Below are positions 55,633-64,000 of a stretch of 64,000 bases of DNA, piece after piece. This stretch comes from Sporosarcina koreensis (lineage in GTDB: Bacteria > Bacillota > Bacilli > Bacillales_A > Planococcaceae): contig NZ_LN651337.1 in NCBI RefSeq assembly GCF_000826145.2, forward strand, positions 623,774 to 687,773, read 5' to 3'. Under the pieces are notes generated by a model, which did not search any database, was not told the DNA's origin, and saw nothing but the letters and a program-made list of their open reading frames with translations. The position numbers and the translations under genes were made by a program. Within the stretch, counting starts at the first letter, position 1. Every line of letters begins with the position of its first letter.

Positions 55633-55664
55633 AAGGACCGGAGCAGTCAGCTCCGGCCTTTTTT
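55633..55664. terminator. Terminator between yqhL and gcvPB
   Basis: AAGGACCGGAGC-agtca-GCTCCGGCCTT, then TTTTTC on the plus strand. Convergent genes on both sides. Confidence 0.85.
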
Positions 55665-55665
55665 C

Positions 55666-57150
55666 TTATGCTTTCACAAGTTCGCTCTCCGTCTCCGGTG
55701 TATACCTGAGCACGGGCTTCCGTGCGGCTTTCGTTTCGTCAAGACGGTTGATGACCGTTGTATGAGGCGCTTCCTGTACGATTTCAGGATTCTCCTCGAC
55801 TTCCTTCGCGATCTGGATCATGGCGTCGATGAATGAATCGAGTGTCTCTTTCGATTCCGTTTCAGTCGGCTCGATCATCATTCCTTCCTCGACATTGAGC
55901 GGGAAGTAGACAGTCGGCGGGTGGAAGCCGAAATCGAGCAGCCGTTTCGCCATATCCAGTGTCCGGACGCCGAGTTTTTTCTGACGCCGGCCCGACAGGA
56001 CGAATTCATGCTTGCAGTGCTGCGGGTACGGAAGATCGAAATACGGCTCAAGTCTGCGCATCATGTAGTTCGCATTCAGCACCGCATTTTCCGTTACGGC
56101 TTTCAGTCCGTCCGGCCCCATCGAGCGGATGTACGTATAGGCGCGCAAGTAGATACCGAAGTTGCCATAGAACGGCTTCACACGGCCGATCGACTGCGGC
56201 CGATCGTAATTGAAGGTGAAGACGCCGTCATGCTTCTCAAGCACAGGCTTTGGCAGGAACGATGCGAGCTCCTCCGTCACACCGACCGGACCGGATCCCG
56301 GGCCTCCGCCGCCGTGAGGGCCTGTGAACGTCTTATGCAGATTCAAGTGGACTGCATCAAATCCCATATCCCCCGGACGTGCTTTGGACATGATGGCATT
56401 CAGATTGGCACCGTCATAATACAGTTTACCGCCGGCACCATGGACGATTTCCGCCATTTCGAGGATATTCTCCTCGAACAATCCGAGTGTATTCGGATTC
56501 GTCAGCATGAGTGCTGCTGTCTGTTCGTCCACTTTCGAGCGGAGATCTTCGATATCGACGAGACCTTTTTCATCGGACAGGACCGTGACGGTATCAAAGC
56601 CTGCGACTGTCGCGGATGCCGGATTCGTCCCGTGCGCGGAATCCGGAACGAGAACTTTCGTCCGCTTGTGGTCACCGTTCGCTTCATGGAACGCACGGAT
56701 CATCATCAGTGCTGTCCATTCCCCGTGGGCGCCTGCAGCCGGCTGAAGGGTCACTTCGGCCATCCCTGTGATTTCGGACAGATGCTCCTGCAGATCATAG
56801 GCGACTTCCATCGCCCCCTGGACAGTGGATTCAGCCTGGAGCGGATGGATGTTCGCAAATCCGGACATGCGTGCGACGGCTTCGTTGATTTTCGGATTAT
56901 ATTTCATTGTACAGGAACCGAGCGGATAGAATCCGGTATCCACCCCGTGGTTCCGGTTGGACAGCGCTGTATAGTGGCGCATGATATCCAGTTCGGATAC
57001 TTCCGGCAGCGCCGGTGCTTCCTTGCGCAGCAGCGACTCCGGAAGCAGTGTGTCCAGGTCGACTTCAGGCACATCAAGTTCAGTCAGGCTGTAGCCGACA
57101 CGGCCGGCTTTTGAGACTTCAAATATGAGCGGCTGGTTTTCGTTATGCAT
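55666..57150 (-). CDS. gcvPB: Glycine dehydrogenase (decarboxylating) subunit 2
   Basis: A 494-aa PLP protein. The PLP Lys is in [31 protein letters not shown] and [13 protein letters not shown] are family landmarks. With GcvPA it forms the P-protein that decarboxylates glycine and loads aminomethyl on GcvH. ATG 57150 follows GGAGG at good spacing and overlaps the gcvPA end by 8 nt. Last gene of the gcvT-gcvPA-gcvPB operon. Confidence 0.95.
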   Translation of the reverse strand: MHNENQPLIFEVSKAGRVGYSLTELDVPEVDLDTLLPESLLRKEAPALPEVSELDIMRHYTALSNRNHGVDTGFYPLGSCTMKYNPKINEAVARMSGFANIHPLQAESTVQGAMEVAYDLQEHLSEITGMAEVTLQPAAGAHGEWTALMMIRAFHEANGDHKRTKVLVPDSAHGTNPASATVAGFDTVTVLSDEKGLVDIEDLRSKVDEQTAALMLTNPNTLGLFEENILEMAEIVHGAGGKLYYDGANLNAIMSKARPGDMGFDAVHLNLHKTFTGPHGGGGPGSGPVGVTEELASFLPKPVLEKHDGVFTFNYDRPQSIGRVKPFYGNFGIYLRAYTYIRSMGPDGLKAVTENAVLNANYMMRRLEPYFDLPYPQHCKHEFVLSGRRQKKLGVRTLDMAKRLLDFGFHPPTVYFPLNVEEGMMIEPTETESKETLDSFIDAMIQIAKEVEENPEIVQEAPHTTVINRLDETKAARKPVLRYTPETESELVKA

Positions 57151-58489
57151 GGACGGCCTCCATTTCCTGCACAAGTGCATCGATTTCTTCTTTAGTCCTC
57201 TGTTCCGTAACGGCGATCAACGCGTGATTCTCCATGCCTTCGTACGTCCGGCTCAACTCGTAGCCGCCGATGATCCCCTGATCAAGCAGCTGCTCATTGA
57301 GTTCGGCAACCGGGCGGCCACAGTCGACCACGAGCTCGTTGAAGTGCCGGTCCCCGCCAAGGACGGTGAAACCGGCCCGCTCGAATGCCTGCTTGGCGTA
57401 ATGCGTCTTTGCATAGTTCTGATAGGCAATTTCACGGATTCCCTGTCTGCCGAGCGCTGTCATCGCCACTGAAGCCGCCAGGGCATTCAGCGCCTGGTTG
57501 GAGCAGATATTGGAAGTCGCTTTGTCACGGCGTATGTGCTGTTCCCTTGCCTGCAGAGTCAGGACATAGCCGCGGCGGCCTTCGTCATCTGTCGTTTCGC
57601 CGACAAGACGGCCGGGCACTTTCCGCATCAGTTTCTTCGTTACGGCGAAGTAGCCGCAATGCGGTCCGCCGAACTGTTCAGGGATCCCGAATGGCTGGGC
57701 ATCCCCGACCGTAATATCCGCACCGAGTGCTCCGGGCGGTGTCAGGATGCCGAGTGCAAGCGGATTTGCAGAAACGACGGAGAGGGCGCCTGCTTCATGC
57801 GCCATCTTACCGATCGCCTGGATGTCTTCCACCTGGCCGAAGAAGTTCGGATACTGGACAAGCACAGCCGCTGTTTCGTCAGAAAGCAATTCCTGCAGGA
57901 CATCCGTATCTGTGACGCCGTCCCTGTGCGGCACAGTGACCACTTCGATCTGCTGTCCGTCCGCATACGAACGGACAACATCACGGGCTTCCGGATGGAC
58001 TGTCTCGGAAACGATGAGCTTTTTGCGTTTCGTATGGCCTGCAGCCATCGTACCCGCTTCGGCAAGTGCAGTGCCGCCGTCATACATGGATGAGTTGGCG
58101 AGGTCCATGCCCGTCAGCTCGCAGATCATCGTCTGGAACTCGAAGATAGCCTGCAGCTCCCCTTGCGAGATTTCCGGCTGGTATGGTGTATACGCTGTAT
58201 AGAATTCCGAACGGGAGATCACATGGTCGACGATCACCGGCTTGTAATGATCATAGACACCTGCACCGAGGAAAGATGCATAATTCCGGGAGTCCGCATT
58301 TTTCGCTGCCAGCCGGGACAGTTCCTTTAGAAGTGCGGATTCTGATTTCGCTTCCTTGATCTTCAGTTTTTCCGTGTAGCGGATCTTCTCGGGTATATCT
58401 GCAAACAATTCGTCAACGGAAGTGATGCCGATCGTTTCTAACATCTCTTTCTGATCCGACTCAGTCATCGGTATATAGCGGTGCTGCAT
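57143..58489 (-). CDS. gcvPA: Glycine dehydrogenase (decarboxylating) subunit 1
   Basis: A 448-aa subunit, the same length as in B. subtilis. It has the fold-type I architecture without the PLP Lys. Landmarks: [19 protein letters not shown] and [39 protein letters not shown] near residue 340. ATG 58489 lies 8 nt after AAGGG; a TTG two codons earlier is possible. Confidence 0.95.
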   Translation of the reverse strand: MQHRYIPMTESDQKEMLETIGITSVDELFADIPEKIRYTEKLKIKEAKSESALLKELSRLAAKNADSRNYASFLGAGVYDHYKPVIVDHVISRSEFYTAYTPYQPEISQGELQAIFEFQTMICELTGMDLANSSMYDGGTALAEAGTMAAGHTKRKKLIVSETVHPEARDVVRSYADGQQIEVVTVPHRDGVTDTDVLQELLSDETAAVLVQYPNFFGQVEDIQAIGKMAHEAGALSVVSANPLALGILTPPGALGADITVGDAQPFGIPEQFGGPHCGYFAVTKKLMRKVPGRLVGETTDDEGRRGYVLTLQAREQHIRRDKATSNICSNQALNALAASVAMTALGRQGIREIAYQNYAKTHYAKQAFERAGFTVLGGDRHFNELVVDCGRPVAELNEQLLDQGIIGGYELSRTYEGMENHALIAVTEQRTKEEIDALVQEMEAVHA

Positions 58490-58538
58490 GTGCAAATCCC
58501 TTCTTTCCTGTTTGTTGGGTATCGGATAGGCGTCATCG

Positions 58539-59642
58539 TTACGGGCGCTTGTAGAACGGAGTCCCGATGATTCTCGCTTTCAGGCGTTTGTTCCGGACTT
58601 CGATTTCCAGTTCGGTTCCTTCGGCGGATGACTCCCTGCCGACCAATGCAAAGCCGATATTCTTTTTCAATGTAGGCGATTGGGTTCCTGTCGTGACTTC
58701 ACCGACCGGCTGCCCGTCAGCAAATACCGGGTAGCCGGTGCGGGGGATTCCTTTGTCGATCATTTCCAATCCGACCAACTTCCTTGGCACCCCTGCCTCT
58801 TTCTGCCTGGCGAGCGCCTCTTTTCCGATGAAATCAGGTTCTTTCCCGACTTTGACAGCAAAGCCGATACCGGCTTCAAGAGGGGAAATATCTTTGGACA
58901 GCTCCTGCCCATACAGCGGCAGTCCCGCCTCGAAGCGGAGCGTATCTCGCGCACCGAGACCGGCCGGGACCAAGCCGTCCTCTTTGCCTTCCTGCAGGAT
59001 CTTCTCCCAAAGGTTCACGGCACTTTCCGGTGTGCAGTAGATTTCAAAACCATCTTCACCGGTATAGCCCGTCCGGGAAATCATGACGGTCTCCCCCGCC
59101 AGGGAGACATCATCCTTGAAACGGAAGAACCGGATGTCCGCAAGCGGTTCATCGGTCAGCCGCTGCAGGATTGCCTCCGCTTTAGGTCCCTGGAGGGCAA
59201 GCAGCGCCCAGCGGTCGGATTGGTCATCGATCTCGACATCCTGTGCAGCATGCTGTTCCAGCCACTTGACATCCTTCTCGATATTCGAGGCATTGACAAC
59301 GAGCAGATAGTCTTCGTCGCTGCGCTTATAGATCAGAAGATCGTCGATCGTGCCGCCGTCTTCATAGCACATCGCCGTATACTGTGCCTGCCCGTCCTTC
59401 AGTTTCGACACATCGTTGGTTGCGATCGACTGCAGGAACGCCAGCGCCCCTGCGCCGCGAACAGCGACTTCACCCATGTGCGAGACATCGAACAATCCGG
59501 CAGCCGTTCGGACAGCTTCATGTTCGGCCTTGATGCCCGTGAATTGGACCGGCAGCTCCCAGCCTCCGAAATCGATCGTCTTTCCATTATGTGATGCGTA
59601 GCTCTCAAAAAGCGGTGTTCGTTTCAAAGATTCAGACAACAC
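58539..59642 (-). CDS. gcvT: Aminomethyltransferase (T-protein)
   Basis: A 367-aa folate enzyme releasing ammonia and methylene-THF from aminomethyl-Gcv[26 protein letters not shown] opens it; [11 protein letters not shown] carries residues of the folate site and [16 protein letters not shown] follows. Start is GTG 59642 or the adjacent TTG 59639, both after GGGGGAG; GTG is chosen. Its mRNA leader holds a glycine riboswitch with a terminator ending about 20 nt upstream. Confidence 0.94.
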   Translation of the reverse strand: MLSESLKRTPLFESYASHNGKTIDFGGWELPVQFTGIKAEHEAVRTAAGLFDVSHMGEVAVRGAGALAFLQSIATNDVSKLKDGQAQYTAMCYEDGGTIDDLLIYKRSDEDYLLVVNASNIEKDVKWLEQHAAQDVEIDDQSDRWALLALQGPKAEAILQRLTDEPLADIRFFRFKDDVSLAGETVMISRTGYTGEDGFEIYCTPESAVNLWEKILQEGKEDGLVPAGLGARDTLRFEAGLPLYGQELSKDISPLEAGIGFAVKVGKEPDFIGKEALARQKEAGVPRKLVGLEMIDKGIPRTGYPVFADGQPVGEVTTGTQSPTLKKNIGFALVGRESSAEGTELEIEVRNKRLKARIIGTPFYKRP

Positions 59643-59660
59643 ATTCTCCCCCATTCGTCT

Positions 59661-59845
59661 AAAAAAAGAAAGAGGCCCCTTTTGTGATAAAAGAGAGCCC
59701 CTGTCCGTCCAGCTGAATTCATGCAGCCCAGTTCAGGAATGCGTCCAGTACAGGTCTTTTTGCCTGAGAGATTCATGACTCGGTCACTTGCTCCTTCGGC
59801 GGCGCATCCTGCGCTCTCTCCCCATACATTCATCCGCACTATTTA
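59661..59845 (-). promoter_or_regulatory. Glycine riboswitch (single aptamer) with terminator, gcvT leader
   Basis: On the minus strand the aptamer core is unmistakable: GGGGAGAGAGCGC, then GCCGAAGGAGCAA (59788-59800), then AATCTCTCAGGCAAAAAGACC (59753-59773). A second full aptamer is not seen. Instead CCTGT...ACAGG encloses a hairpin (CTGAA...TTCAG), resembling the downstream ghost helix of singlet riboswitches. The expression platform is the terminator at 59661-59703 (hairpin of AGGGGCTCTC with GGGGCCTC, then a T-rich run). By analogy with B. subtilis, glycine should prevent termination and turn on gcvT-gcvPA-gcvPB. A promoter with TTGAAC upstream (about 59870) is likely. Confidence 0.9.
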
Positions 59846-59965
59846 ATTTACGTCCAATAGTTCAAGATTCGGAAAACTGCTGATATCGTCCCTATCTTAC
59901 CAGTTTACAAGCCGGAGCGCAATCAAAATCGGAGTCCGCCGGCTGCCCGGCAGAAAGCGGGTCAC

Positions 59966-60484
59966 TCAGTCTTGTCCGCCTGACAGACGGTCCATCTGGA
60001 AGGCGATATACTCGGTCACTTTCCTCAAGGACCGCTTCTTCGTCTGGACGATGAAGTGCGCCGAAGTCTTGTATGCGGGATAACGTTTCTTATAGAGCGT
60101 CTCGATTTCTGCGCGCGTCGATCGCTGGACGATCGGCCGGTTTTTGTCGGTTGCGATCCGCCGCCAGATATCGCGGAACGGAGCATCCAGGAAAAACACG
60201 AGACCGCCGGCCCGCATGAGTGCCCGGTTCTCTTCCCGCATCGCTGCCCCACCGCCTGTCGCAATGATACATTTCTCGTCGCGGAACGTCCGGAGGAATT
60301 CGGTCTCCATATCACGGAAACGCTCTTCCCCGTAGGTCGCGAAGATCTGAGGGATCGTCATACCGGTCTTCTGGACGATTTCATGGTCCATGTCGTAGAA
60401 AGGGAGCTTCGTATAGAAGCTGAGCCGTTTGCCGATGGCGCTTTTCCCGCAGCCCATGAATCCGACAAGATATACTTTGTTCAT
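59966..60484 (-). CDS. aroK: Shikimate kinase
   Basis: A 172-aa NMP-kinase fold enzyme. Walker A FMGCGKSAIGKRL (about 9-21), shikimate-binding DMDHEI and FRDMETEFL, and ATGGGAAMRE (Gly-rich shikimate loop); LID Arg in NRPIVQRS. Lies 6 nt behind comGG on the same strand, as in B. subtilis, so it may be partly co-expressed with comG. Confidence 0.94.
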   Translation of the reverse strand: MNKVYLVGFMGCGKSAIGKRLSFYTKLPFYDMDHEIVQKTGMTIPQIFATYGEERFRDMETEFLRTFRDEKCIIATGGGAAMREENRALMRAGGLVFFLDAPFRDIWRRIATDKNRPIVQRSTRAEIETLYKKRYPAYKTSAHFIVQTKKRSLRKVTEYIAFQMDRLSGGQD

Positions 60485-60489
60485 TCAAA

Positions 60490-60672
60490 TCATCCGCCCT
60501 GCATCTTTGTTCTCGCTGCCTGCTCGTAGATTGTGCCCAGCGAGTCGAACGTTTCATATAGATAACTATGCCATGAAACGAATGTAAAAAGAAAGAGGGT
60601 GACGAAAAATAATAGAATAAGCGCCATCAGCATCGTTACGCCATGCTCATTCTTCAGCCAGACCAACCGCAA
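60490..60672 (-). CDS. comGG: Short ComGG-like protein
   Basis: A 60-aa product with a membrane helix (about 12-32) after LKNEHGVTMLMA. Position at the end of comG and overlap with comGF (26 nt) identify it as comGG. The B. subtilis protein is 124 aa, so the soluble half is missing; the ORF ends with MQGG. It may be a minimal minor pseudopilin or a truncated one. Confidence 0.6.
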   Translation of the reverse strand: MRLVWLKNEHGVTMLMALILLFFVTLFLFTFVSWHSYLYETFDSLGTIYEQAARTKMQGG

Positions 60673-61090
60673 CCCTCCTTGTCCGTTCCCTGCTGCCGGA
60701 CGTCAGTACAGACACTTCCATATACTCATCTTCCAGACTGAAAACCGCTGTTTGGACGGACGTCAAGAGCGGGACATGCCCTTCATGGCCGATCCTTCTG
60801 CGGATGACATGATTGACCGTGCTGTAGTCGACGGTCTGATCGGACGCGTTCAGAACAGTGAAGGATTTCCCGTCCGCAGAGACCCGTACAGATATGACGT
60901 CAGACAGATCCCGCTGAAGGTCGACCATGAACAGCTCCCACTCGACGGCATGGCTGTCGGTCAGCTGGGTGTGGACGGTATCCTTGAATAACAGGAACAG
61001 CACGATCAGATGAAGGAAAGCCACGGCGATCAGCAGCTGGAACAGGCTTTCGAGAAGCGTGAAACCAGATTCATCGGTTCGTGTGTTCAC
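60647..61090 (-). CDS. comGF: ComGF minor pseudopilin
   Basis: A 147-aa protein with a prepilin-like N-terminus (ESGFTLLESLFQLLIAVAF) and the ComGF domain (SVRVSADGKSFTVLNASDQ, RRRIGHEGHVPLLTSVQTAVF). Minor component of the competence pseudopilus that spans the wall for DNA uptake. Overlaps comGE by 4 nt. Confidence 0.85.
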   Translation of the reverse strand: MNTRTDESGFTLLESLFQLLIAVAFLHLIVLFLLFKDTVHTQLTDSHAVEWELFMVDLQRDLSDVISVRVSADGKSFTVLNASDQTVDYSTVNHVIRRRIGHEGHVPLLTSVQTAVFSLEDEYMEVSVLTSGSRERTRRVAVGLAEE

Positions 61091-61383
61091 GATGAGCAGA
61101 CCGTCCGGGTTTCCTGTTCACGCATATAGCTGACGCAAATCGCTGTCCTCTCCACAGTCCAGCTGAACAGCACGCCATCTTCTTTCCGGTACCCGGATTG
61201 TAGGCCGTATGAACGATGCAGGAGGGCTCCCTGGTACATCGTCTCCTTTGCGTACATCTCATGCTTCTTGCTTTCCAGGCCGGTCATCATCCTGAAGGAA
61301 ACCGGAAGGAGCGTACCGAAAATCAGCATCATGACAGCCAGTGTGAGGATCGCTTCCGGCCAGGAGTAGCCCGTCTCATCCAT
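61087..61383 (-). CDS. comGE: ComGE-like minor pseudopilin
   Basis: A 98-aa protein with an N-terminal membrane helix after DETGYSWPEAIL. The prepilin G-F-T/S motif is altered to G-Y-S-W, with the Glu at +5 kept. Position between comGD and comGF identifies it; sequence conservation in ComGE is always low. Overlaps comGD by 8 nt. Confidence 0.72.
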   Translation of the reverse strand: MDETGYSWPEAILTLAVMMLIFGTLLPVSFRMMTGLESKKHEMYAKETMYQGALLHRSYGLQSGYRKEDGVLFSWTVERTAICVSYMREQETRTVCSS

Positions 61384-61813
61384 CGATTATCATCCTCCCT
61401 CTCTGGAACTGAAACTTGATTTTCTTTCCGCCGCTGTCTGTCTTCAAGTAAAGGGTTCCCGTCTTCTGCATGTCACCGTTCGCCTGGAACACGATGGAAC
61501 GGAACGAGCTGGAATCGTCGAGAGTGATGGACGTCGGAAAACTTGCCGGCCGAGTTTCCGGTCTATCGGAATAGACAATGGTATAGACACTGCCGTCACC
61601 GCTGAATGTCATGGAGGTCCGTGCCTTATGGGCCATGGAATATGACTGCATATGGTGGACAGCTGCCTTGAAAGCCTCGATGCCGTCCTGTTCAGTCTGT
61701 CCGGATGACCAGCCCTTGCCGACGGGAATGATCAGAAGCGTCAGCACGCCCACCACCATGAGAACGAGCAGCAGTTCCAGGAACGTCATGCCGGCTTCAC
61801 TTTTCCACTTCAT
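61376..61813 (-). CDS. comGD: ComGD minor pseudopilin
   Basis: A 145-aa type-IV pilin-like protein: the ComC cleavage site EAGMTFLELLLVLMVVGVL with Glu at +5, then a pilin fold of beta strands ending QFQRGRMIIDG. Directly after comGC with no gap. Confidence 0.88.
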   Translation of the reverse strand: MKWKSEAGMTFLELLLVLMVVGVLTLLIIPVGKGWSSGQTEQDGIEAFKAAVHHMQSYSMAHKARTSMTFSGDGSVYTIVYSDRPETRPASFPTSITLDDSSSFRSIVFQANGDMQKTGTLYLKTDSGGKKIKFQFQRGRMIIDG

Positions 61814-62140
61814 TCAGCCTCCGGCGCCTGAACGGTTTACTGTCACTTTGCCCGCCGTGTCTATTGTCAGACCCGAGCCGTCAGGGCATTTTGCATCCGG
61901 AGGCAAGTAATCGTTTTCGCTCAACTCCACAAGGGAGGCAGGGATCTTCTTGGTATCCATCTTGTATGCCTGCACTTGTCCTTCTACCATTTTCAGATAG
62001 GCATCGCACCCTTTTTCATCGATCGATTTCGAATGCTTCGTAACATTCGGGATCGCTACAAGGATCAGGACAGATATGATCAGAAGGACGATCATCATTT
62101 CAATCAGCGTAAATCCATCTTCATTCAGTCGTTTCTTCAT
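61814..62140 (-). CDS. comGC: ComGC major pseudopilin
   Basis: A 108-aa prepilin. Cleavage/methylation motif EDGFTLIEMMIVLLIISVL; two Cys (Cys44 in EKGCDAYL and Cys85 in DAKCPDGSG), matching the disulfide of known ComGC. Polymerises into the transformation pseudopilus. Length is typical. Confidence 0.94.
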   Translation of the reverse strand: MKKRLNEDGFTLIEMMIVLLIISVLILVAIPNVTKHSKSIDEKGCDAYLKMVEGQVQAYKMDTKKIPASLVELSENDYLPPDAKCPDGSGLTIDTAGKVTVNRSGAGG

Positions 62141-62152
62141 TCTGGATCTCCT

Positions 62153-63238
62153 TTACATCGTTTTTATCATTCCATAGACAGGCAGCAGAAGCGCCAGGTA
62201 GGCTGCGATCATACAGACTGCCAGCAAGACGAACAGCGCCGGCTGGAGCATGGCGACCGCCCGGTTCACTTTCCTGTCGAGTGTATTTCCAAGCTGCTCG
62301 CTGAACAGGAGGAGTTCCTTGGACAGATGCCCGCTGTCGGCTCCGTGTTTTGCGAAAAAAGATAATTCTTTCGTCAGACCGCCCGTCAGCTGGACAGCTA
62401 TATGGAACTGCTCGCCTTTTGCTGCATGGCTCCGGACCGTGTCAGCGATGTGCGCCAGCAGCGGATCAAGTTTCTGGGTGCCGAGTATCATCATCGCTTC
62501 CTGGATCGTATTCCCGGCAGCGAGAAGGTTTCCTGTTTCGGAGGCGAACAGTCTCGTCAGACGCTCTGTGAACAATTTACCGGCGACCGGCAGTCTGGAA
62601 ATCTTGCGGATCCGATCCTCCGGGCTGAGCCGCCTGTAAAGCAACCCGGCAGCAAGCAGGCAGACGGCCAATGCACATATCCCGGCAAGGGCAGCATCAG
62701 GTGCTGCAGCCACAAGCCGCGGCAGGAACCGTTCCAGCCCGGTTGACGAAGCGGAACGGGCATCTGCCAACGTTTCGAAATTCGGAAGGAAATACAGTTT
62801 GAATGCCACGAGCAGCATCGCCATTGCGGTGATCAGGACAGCGGGATAGGTCGCTGCCTGTACAAACTTCTGCCGGCGCAGCTGTGCCGCTTCCATCCGT
62901 ATGGAGGCCCCCCGCAGCGCTTCTGCAAGTCTGCCGTCACTCTCGGATAATTTGACGGACAGCAGGATGCGGTTCGGGAATCCGAGCATTTCGAGGATCT
63001 CTGAAATATTTTCACCTTCCCGGAAAACCTCCTCGACTTTTCGGATGACCTGCAGACTGTCCGCACAATGATGCGGCAGCAGCAGGGTGAAGCACTCATG
63101 CATCGTATAGCCTTCCTGAAGCAGCTCGGAAGCTCTCAGCAGGAATACTGGCTGGTCTTTGACGGCAGGCGGCCGTTCCGTTTTCCTGAGTGAATTCAGT
63201 CTAAGTCGAATAGACGGACGCGCTGTATTTCCGGACAA
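62153..63238 (-). CDS. comGB: ComGB, pseudopilus assembly membrane protein
   Basis: A 361-aa GspF/PilC-type platform protein with two T2SSF domains, each with helices (about 140-170, 185-205 and 335-358). Motifs: FLLRASELLQEGYTMHECF, KLSESDGRLAEAL, and FAKHGADSGHLSKELLLFSEQL with the second half. The TTG at 63238 overlaps comGA by 38 nt. A later start is possible because its ribosome binding site is weak. Confidence 0.88.
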   Translation of the reverse strand: MSGNTARPSIRLRLNSLRKTERPPAVKDQPVFLLRASELLQEGYTMHECFTLLLPHHCADSLQVIRKVEEVFREGENISEILEMLGFPNRILLSVKLSESDGRLAEALRGASIRMEAAQLRRQKFVQAATYPAVLITAMAMLLVAFKLYFLPNFETLADARSASSTGLERFLPRLVAAAPDAALAGICALAVCLLAAGLLYRRLSPEDRIRKISRLPVAGKLFTERLTRLFASETGNLLAAGNTIQEAMMILGTQKLDPLLAHIADTVRSHAAKGEQFHIAVQLTGGLTKELSFFAKHGADSGHLSKELLLFSEQLGNTLDRKVNRAVAMLQPALFVLLAVCMIAAYLALLLPVYGMIKTM

Positions 63239-64000
63239 GGGCTTCCACGCCCCCTTCCCCGGCGATCAAGCTTGGTTCTTCGTTCTTCACGGATCGCTTC
63301 AGTTCTTCAAGCGGCGCATCCTGGATGATCTCAAACACTGCCCCGAGCCTGCCATCGCTTTTTCGGATGAGACGCTGAGCGGAAATGCAGACCGCTGTCT
63401 GGCGCAGCTCTTCTGCCGAGACACCGAAATCCATCATCCGGTACAGGCAGCCCGCTGCGTCTTTTGCGTGTACGGTTGTCAGTACAAGATGGCCGGTCAG
63501 GGCGGCCTGGACAGCGACTTTCGCAGTTTCGGCATCCCGTATCTCGCCGATCATGATCACATCGGGGGAATGCCGCAGGATGGCTTTCAAGCCGGCCGCA
63601 TAGGACATGCCTGCACGTTCATTCACCTGGATCTGCAGCAGATGGCGGTGGGGATTCTCGACTGGGTCCTCCAAGGTGATCACATGCCTGCCGAGTTCGT
63701 TGACGCAATGGGCGGTCAGGGAATAGATTGTCGTCGTCTTGCCTGACCCGGTCGGCCCCGTCACCATGAACAGCCCCTGCTGCTGGCTGATCGACTTCTT
63801 CAGTTGGCCTGACCACTCGGGATCCAGGCACAACTGATCGAGCGATACGATTTTGTTATGCTGCTGGATGCGGATGACAACACTTTCATTTGTATGGATT
63901 GATGGAATTGTTGAAATACGGAAAGAAAAGTTCTGGTCGCTGAATTGTTTGTGGAATGAGCCGCTCTGAGGTTTGCGGCGATCGCTTATATCGAGGGAAG
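63201..64000 (-). CDS. comGA: ComGA traffic ATPase (partial, N-terminus outside the window)
   Basis: The frame runs off the window end at 64000; the visible C-terminal 265 residues begin at SLDISDRRKPQSGSF. GspE/PilB-type ATPase that drives pseudopilus assembly. Seen: ISTIPSIHTNESVVIRIQ, Walker A VTGPTGSGKTTTIY, the Asp box ITLEDPVE, Walker B IMIGEIRDAETA, and the His box TGHLVLTTVHAKD. The promoter and ComK sites lie outside the window. Confidence 0.94.
   Translation of the reverse strand, partial: SLDISDRRKPQSGSFHKQFSDQNFSFRISTIPSIHTNESVVIRIQQHNKIVSLDQLCLDPEWSGQLKKSISQQQGLFMVTGPTGSGKTTTIYSLTAHCVNELGRHVITLEDPVENPHRHLLQIQVNERAGMSYAAGLKAILRHSPDVIMIGEIRDAETAKVAVQAALTGHLVLTTVHAKDAAGCLYRMMDFGVSAEELRQTAVCISAQRLIRKSDGRLGAVFEIIQDAPLEELKRSVKNEEPSLIAGEGGVEALVRKYSASVYST

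Noticed and set aside
59624..59839. 71-codon frame upstream of gcvT
   Set aside because: It lies wholly within the glycine riboswitch and terminator.
1..64000. Mobile elements, CRISPR arrays, tRNA, rRNA, prophage
   Set aside because: None seen on reading: no repeated spacers, no transposase or integrase frames, no tRNA-like cloverleaf; gene order is continuous core synteny.

Overview
The window is about 64 kb of chromosome from a Gram-positive Bacillales bacterium with moderately high GC. Gene order follows the yqj-yqi-yqh-comG stretch of Bacillus subtilis closely: dinB/rnz/namA/proI, then the bkd cluster, spo0A, spoIVB, recN, argR, tlyA, dxs, ispA, xseBA, folD, nusB, accCB, spoIIIA, efp, aroQ, gcv, aroK and comG. 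High GC, near-complete synteny and a degenerate spoIIIA operon together suggest a GC-rich Planococcaceae member, possibly from a non-sporulating genus such as Bhargavaea. The family placement is an inference from layout and protein character, not a database match.

Layout. 0-7.5 kb: a stand-alone HPr-kinase paralogue, a gene-free stretch with signs of a stress-promoter small RNA, a TetR repressor divergent from an RND efflux pump, and an SDR/metallo-beta-lactamase pair. 7.6-13.4 kb: proline synthesis (proI), old yellow enzyme (namA), RNase Z, Pol IV, an orphan CheW and an M20 peptidase. 13.4-21.1 kb: a propionate branch (acyl-CoA carboxylase beta chain, methylmalonyl-CoA epimerase, mutase MutA/MutB, chaperone MeaB) interrupted by the tiny prli42 gene and bacilliredoxin brxB. 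21.2-31.2 kb: one long bkdR-ptb-bcd-buk-lpdV-bkdAA-bkdAB-bkdB operon. Its acyl-CoA products from valine and isoleucine can feed the propionyl-CoA to succinyl-CoA branch next door. 31.3-36.1 kb: yqzF, glpQ-like, a FapA-like DUF342 protein, spo0A and spoIVB. 36.2-45.2 kb: recN-argR-tlyA-dxs-ispA-xseB-xseA-folD-nusB. 45.3-50.5 kb: yqhY, accC, accB and the remnant spoIIIA operon. 50.6-55.6 kb: efp, peptidase, aroQ, yqhR, yqhQ, lipM, yqhL. 55.7-60.5 kb: the glycine cleavage operon behind a glycine riboswitch, and aroK. 60.5-64 kb: the comG pseudopilus operon, with comGA cut by the window end.

The strongest unusual signals are these. (1) The spoIIIA operon has no spoIIIAA or spoIIIAB, its spoIIIAE lacks the N-terminal domain, and its spoIIIAF is frameshifted and truncated, yet it keeps a sigma-E-like promoter; spo0A and spoIVB are intact. 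(2) BkdR has lost the GAFTGA loop and both arginine-finger positions, and there is no room for a sigma-54 promoter between bkdR and ptb. Instead a sigma-A promoter, overlapping the divergent yqzF promoter, lies upstream of bkdR, which suggests regulatory rewiring. (3) A sigma-B-like promoter and a plus-strand terminator bracket a transcript of about 280 nt with no convincing ORF. (4) yqhR appears to begin at an AUC (or AUA) codon behind a perfect ribosome binding site. No tRNA, rRNA, CRISPR array, insertion sequence or prophage was seen.
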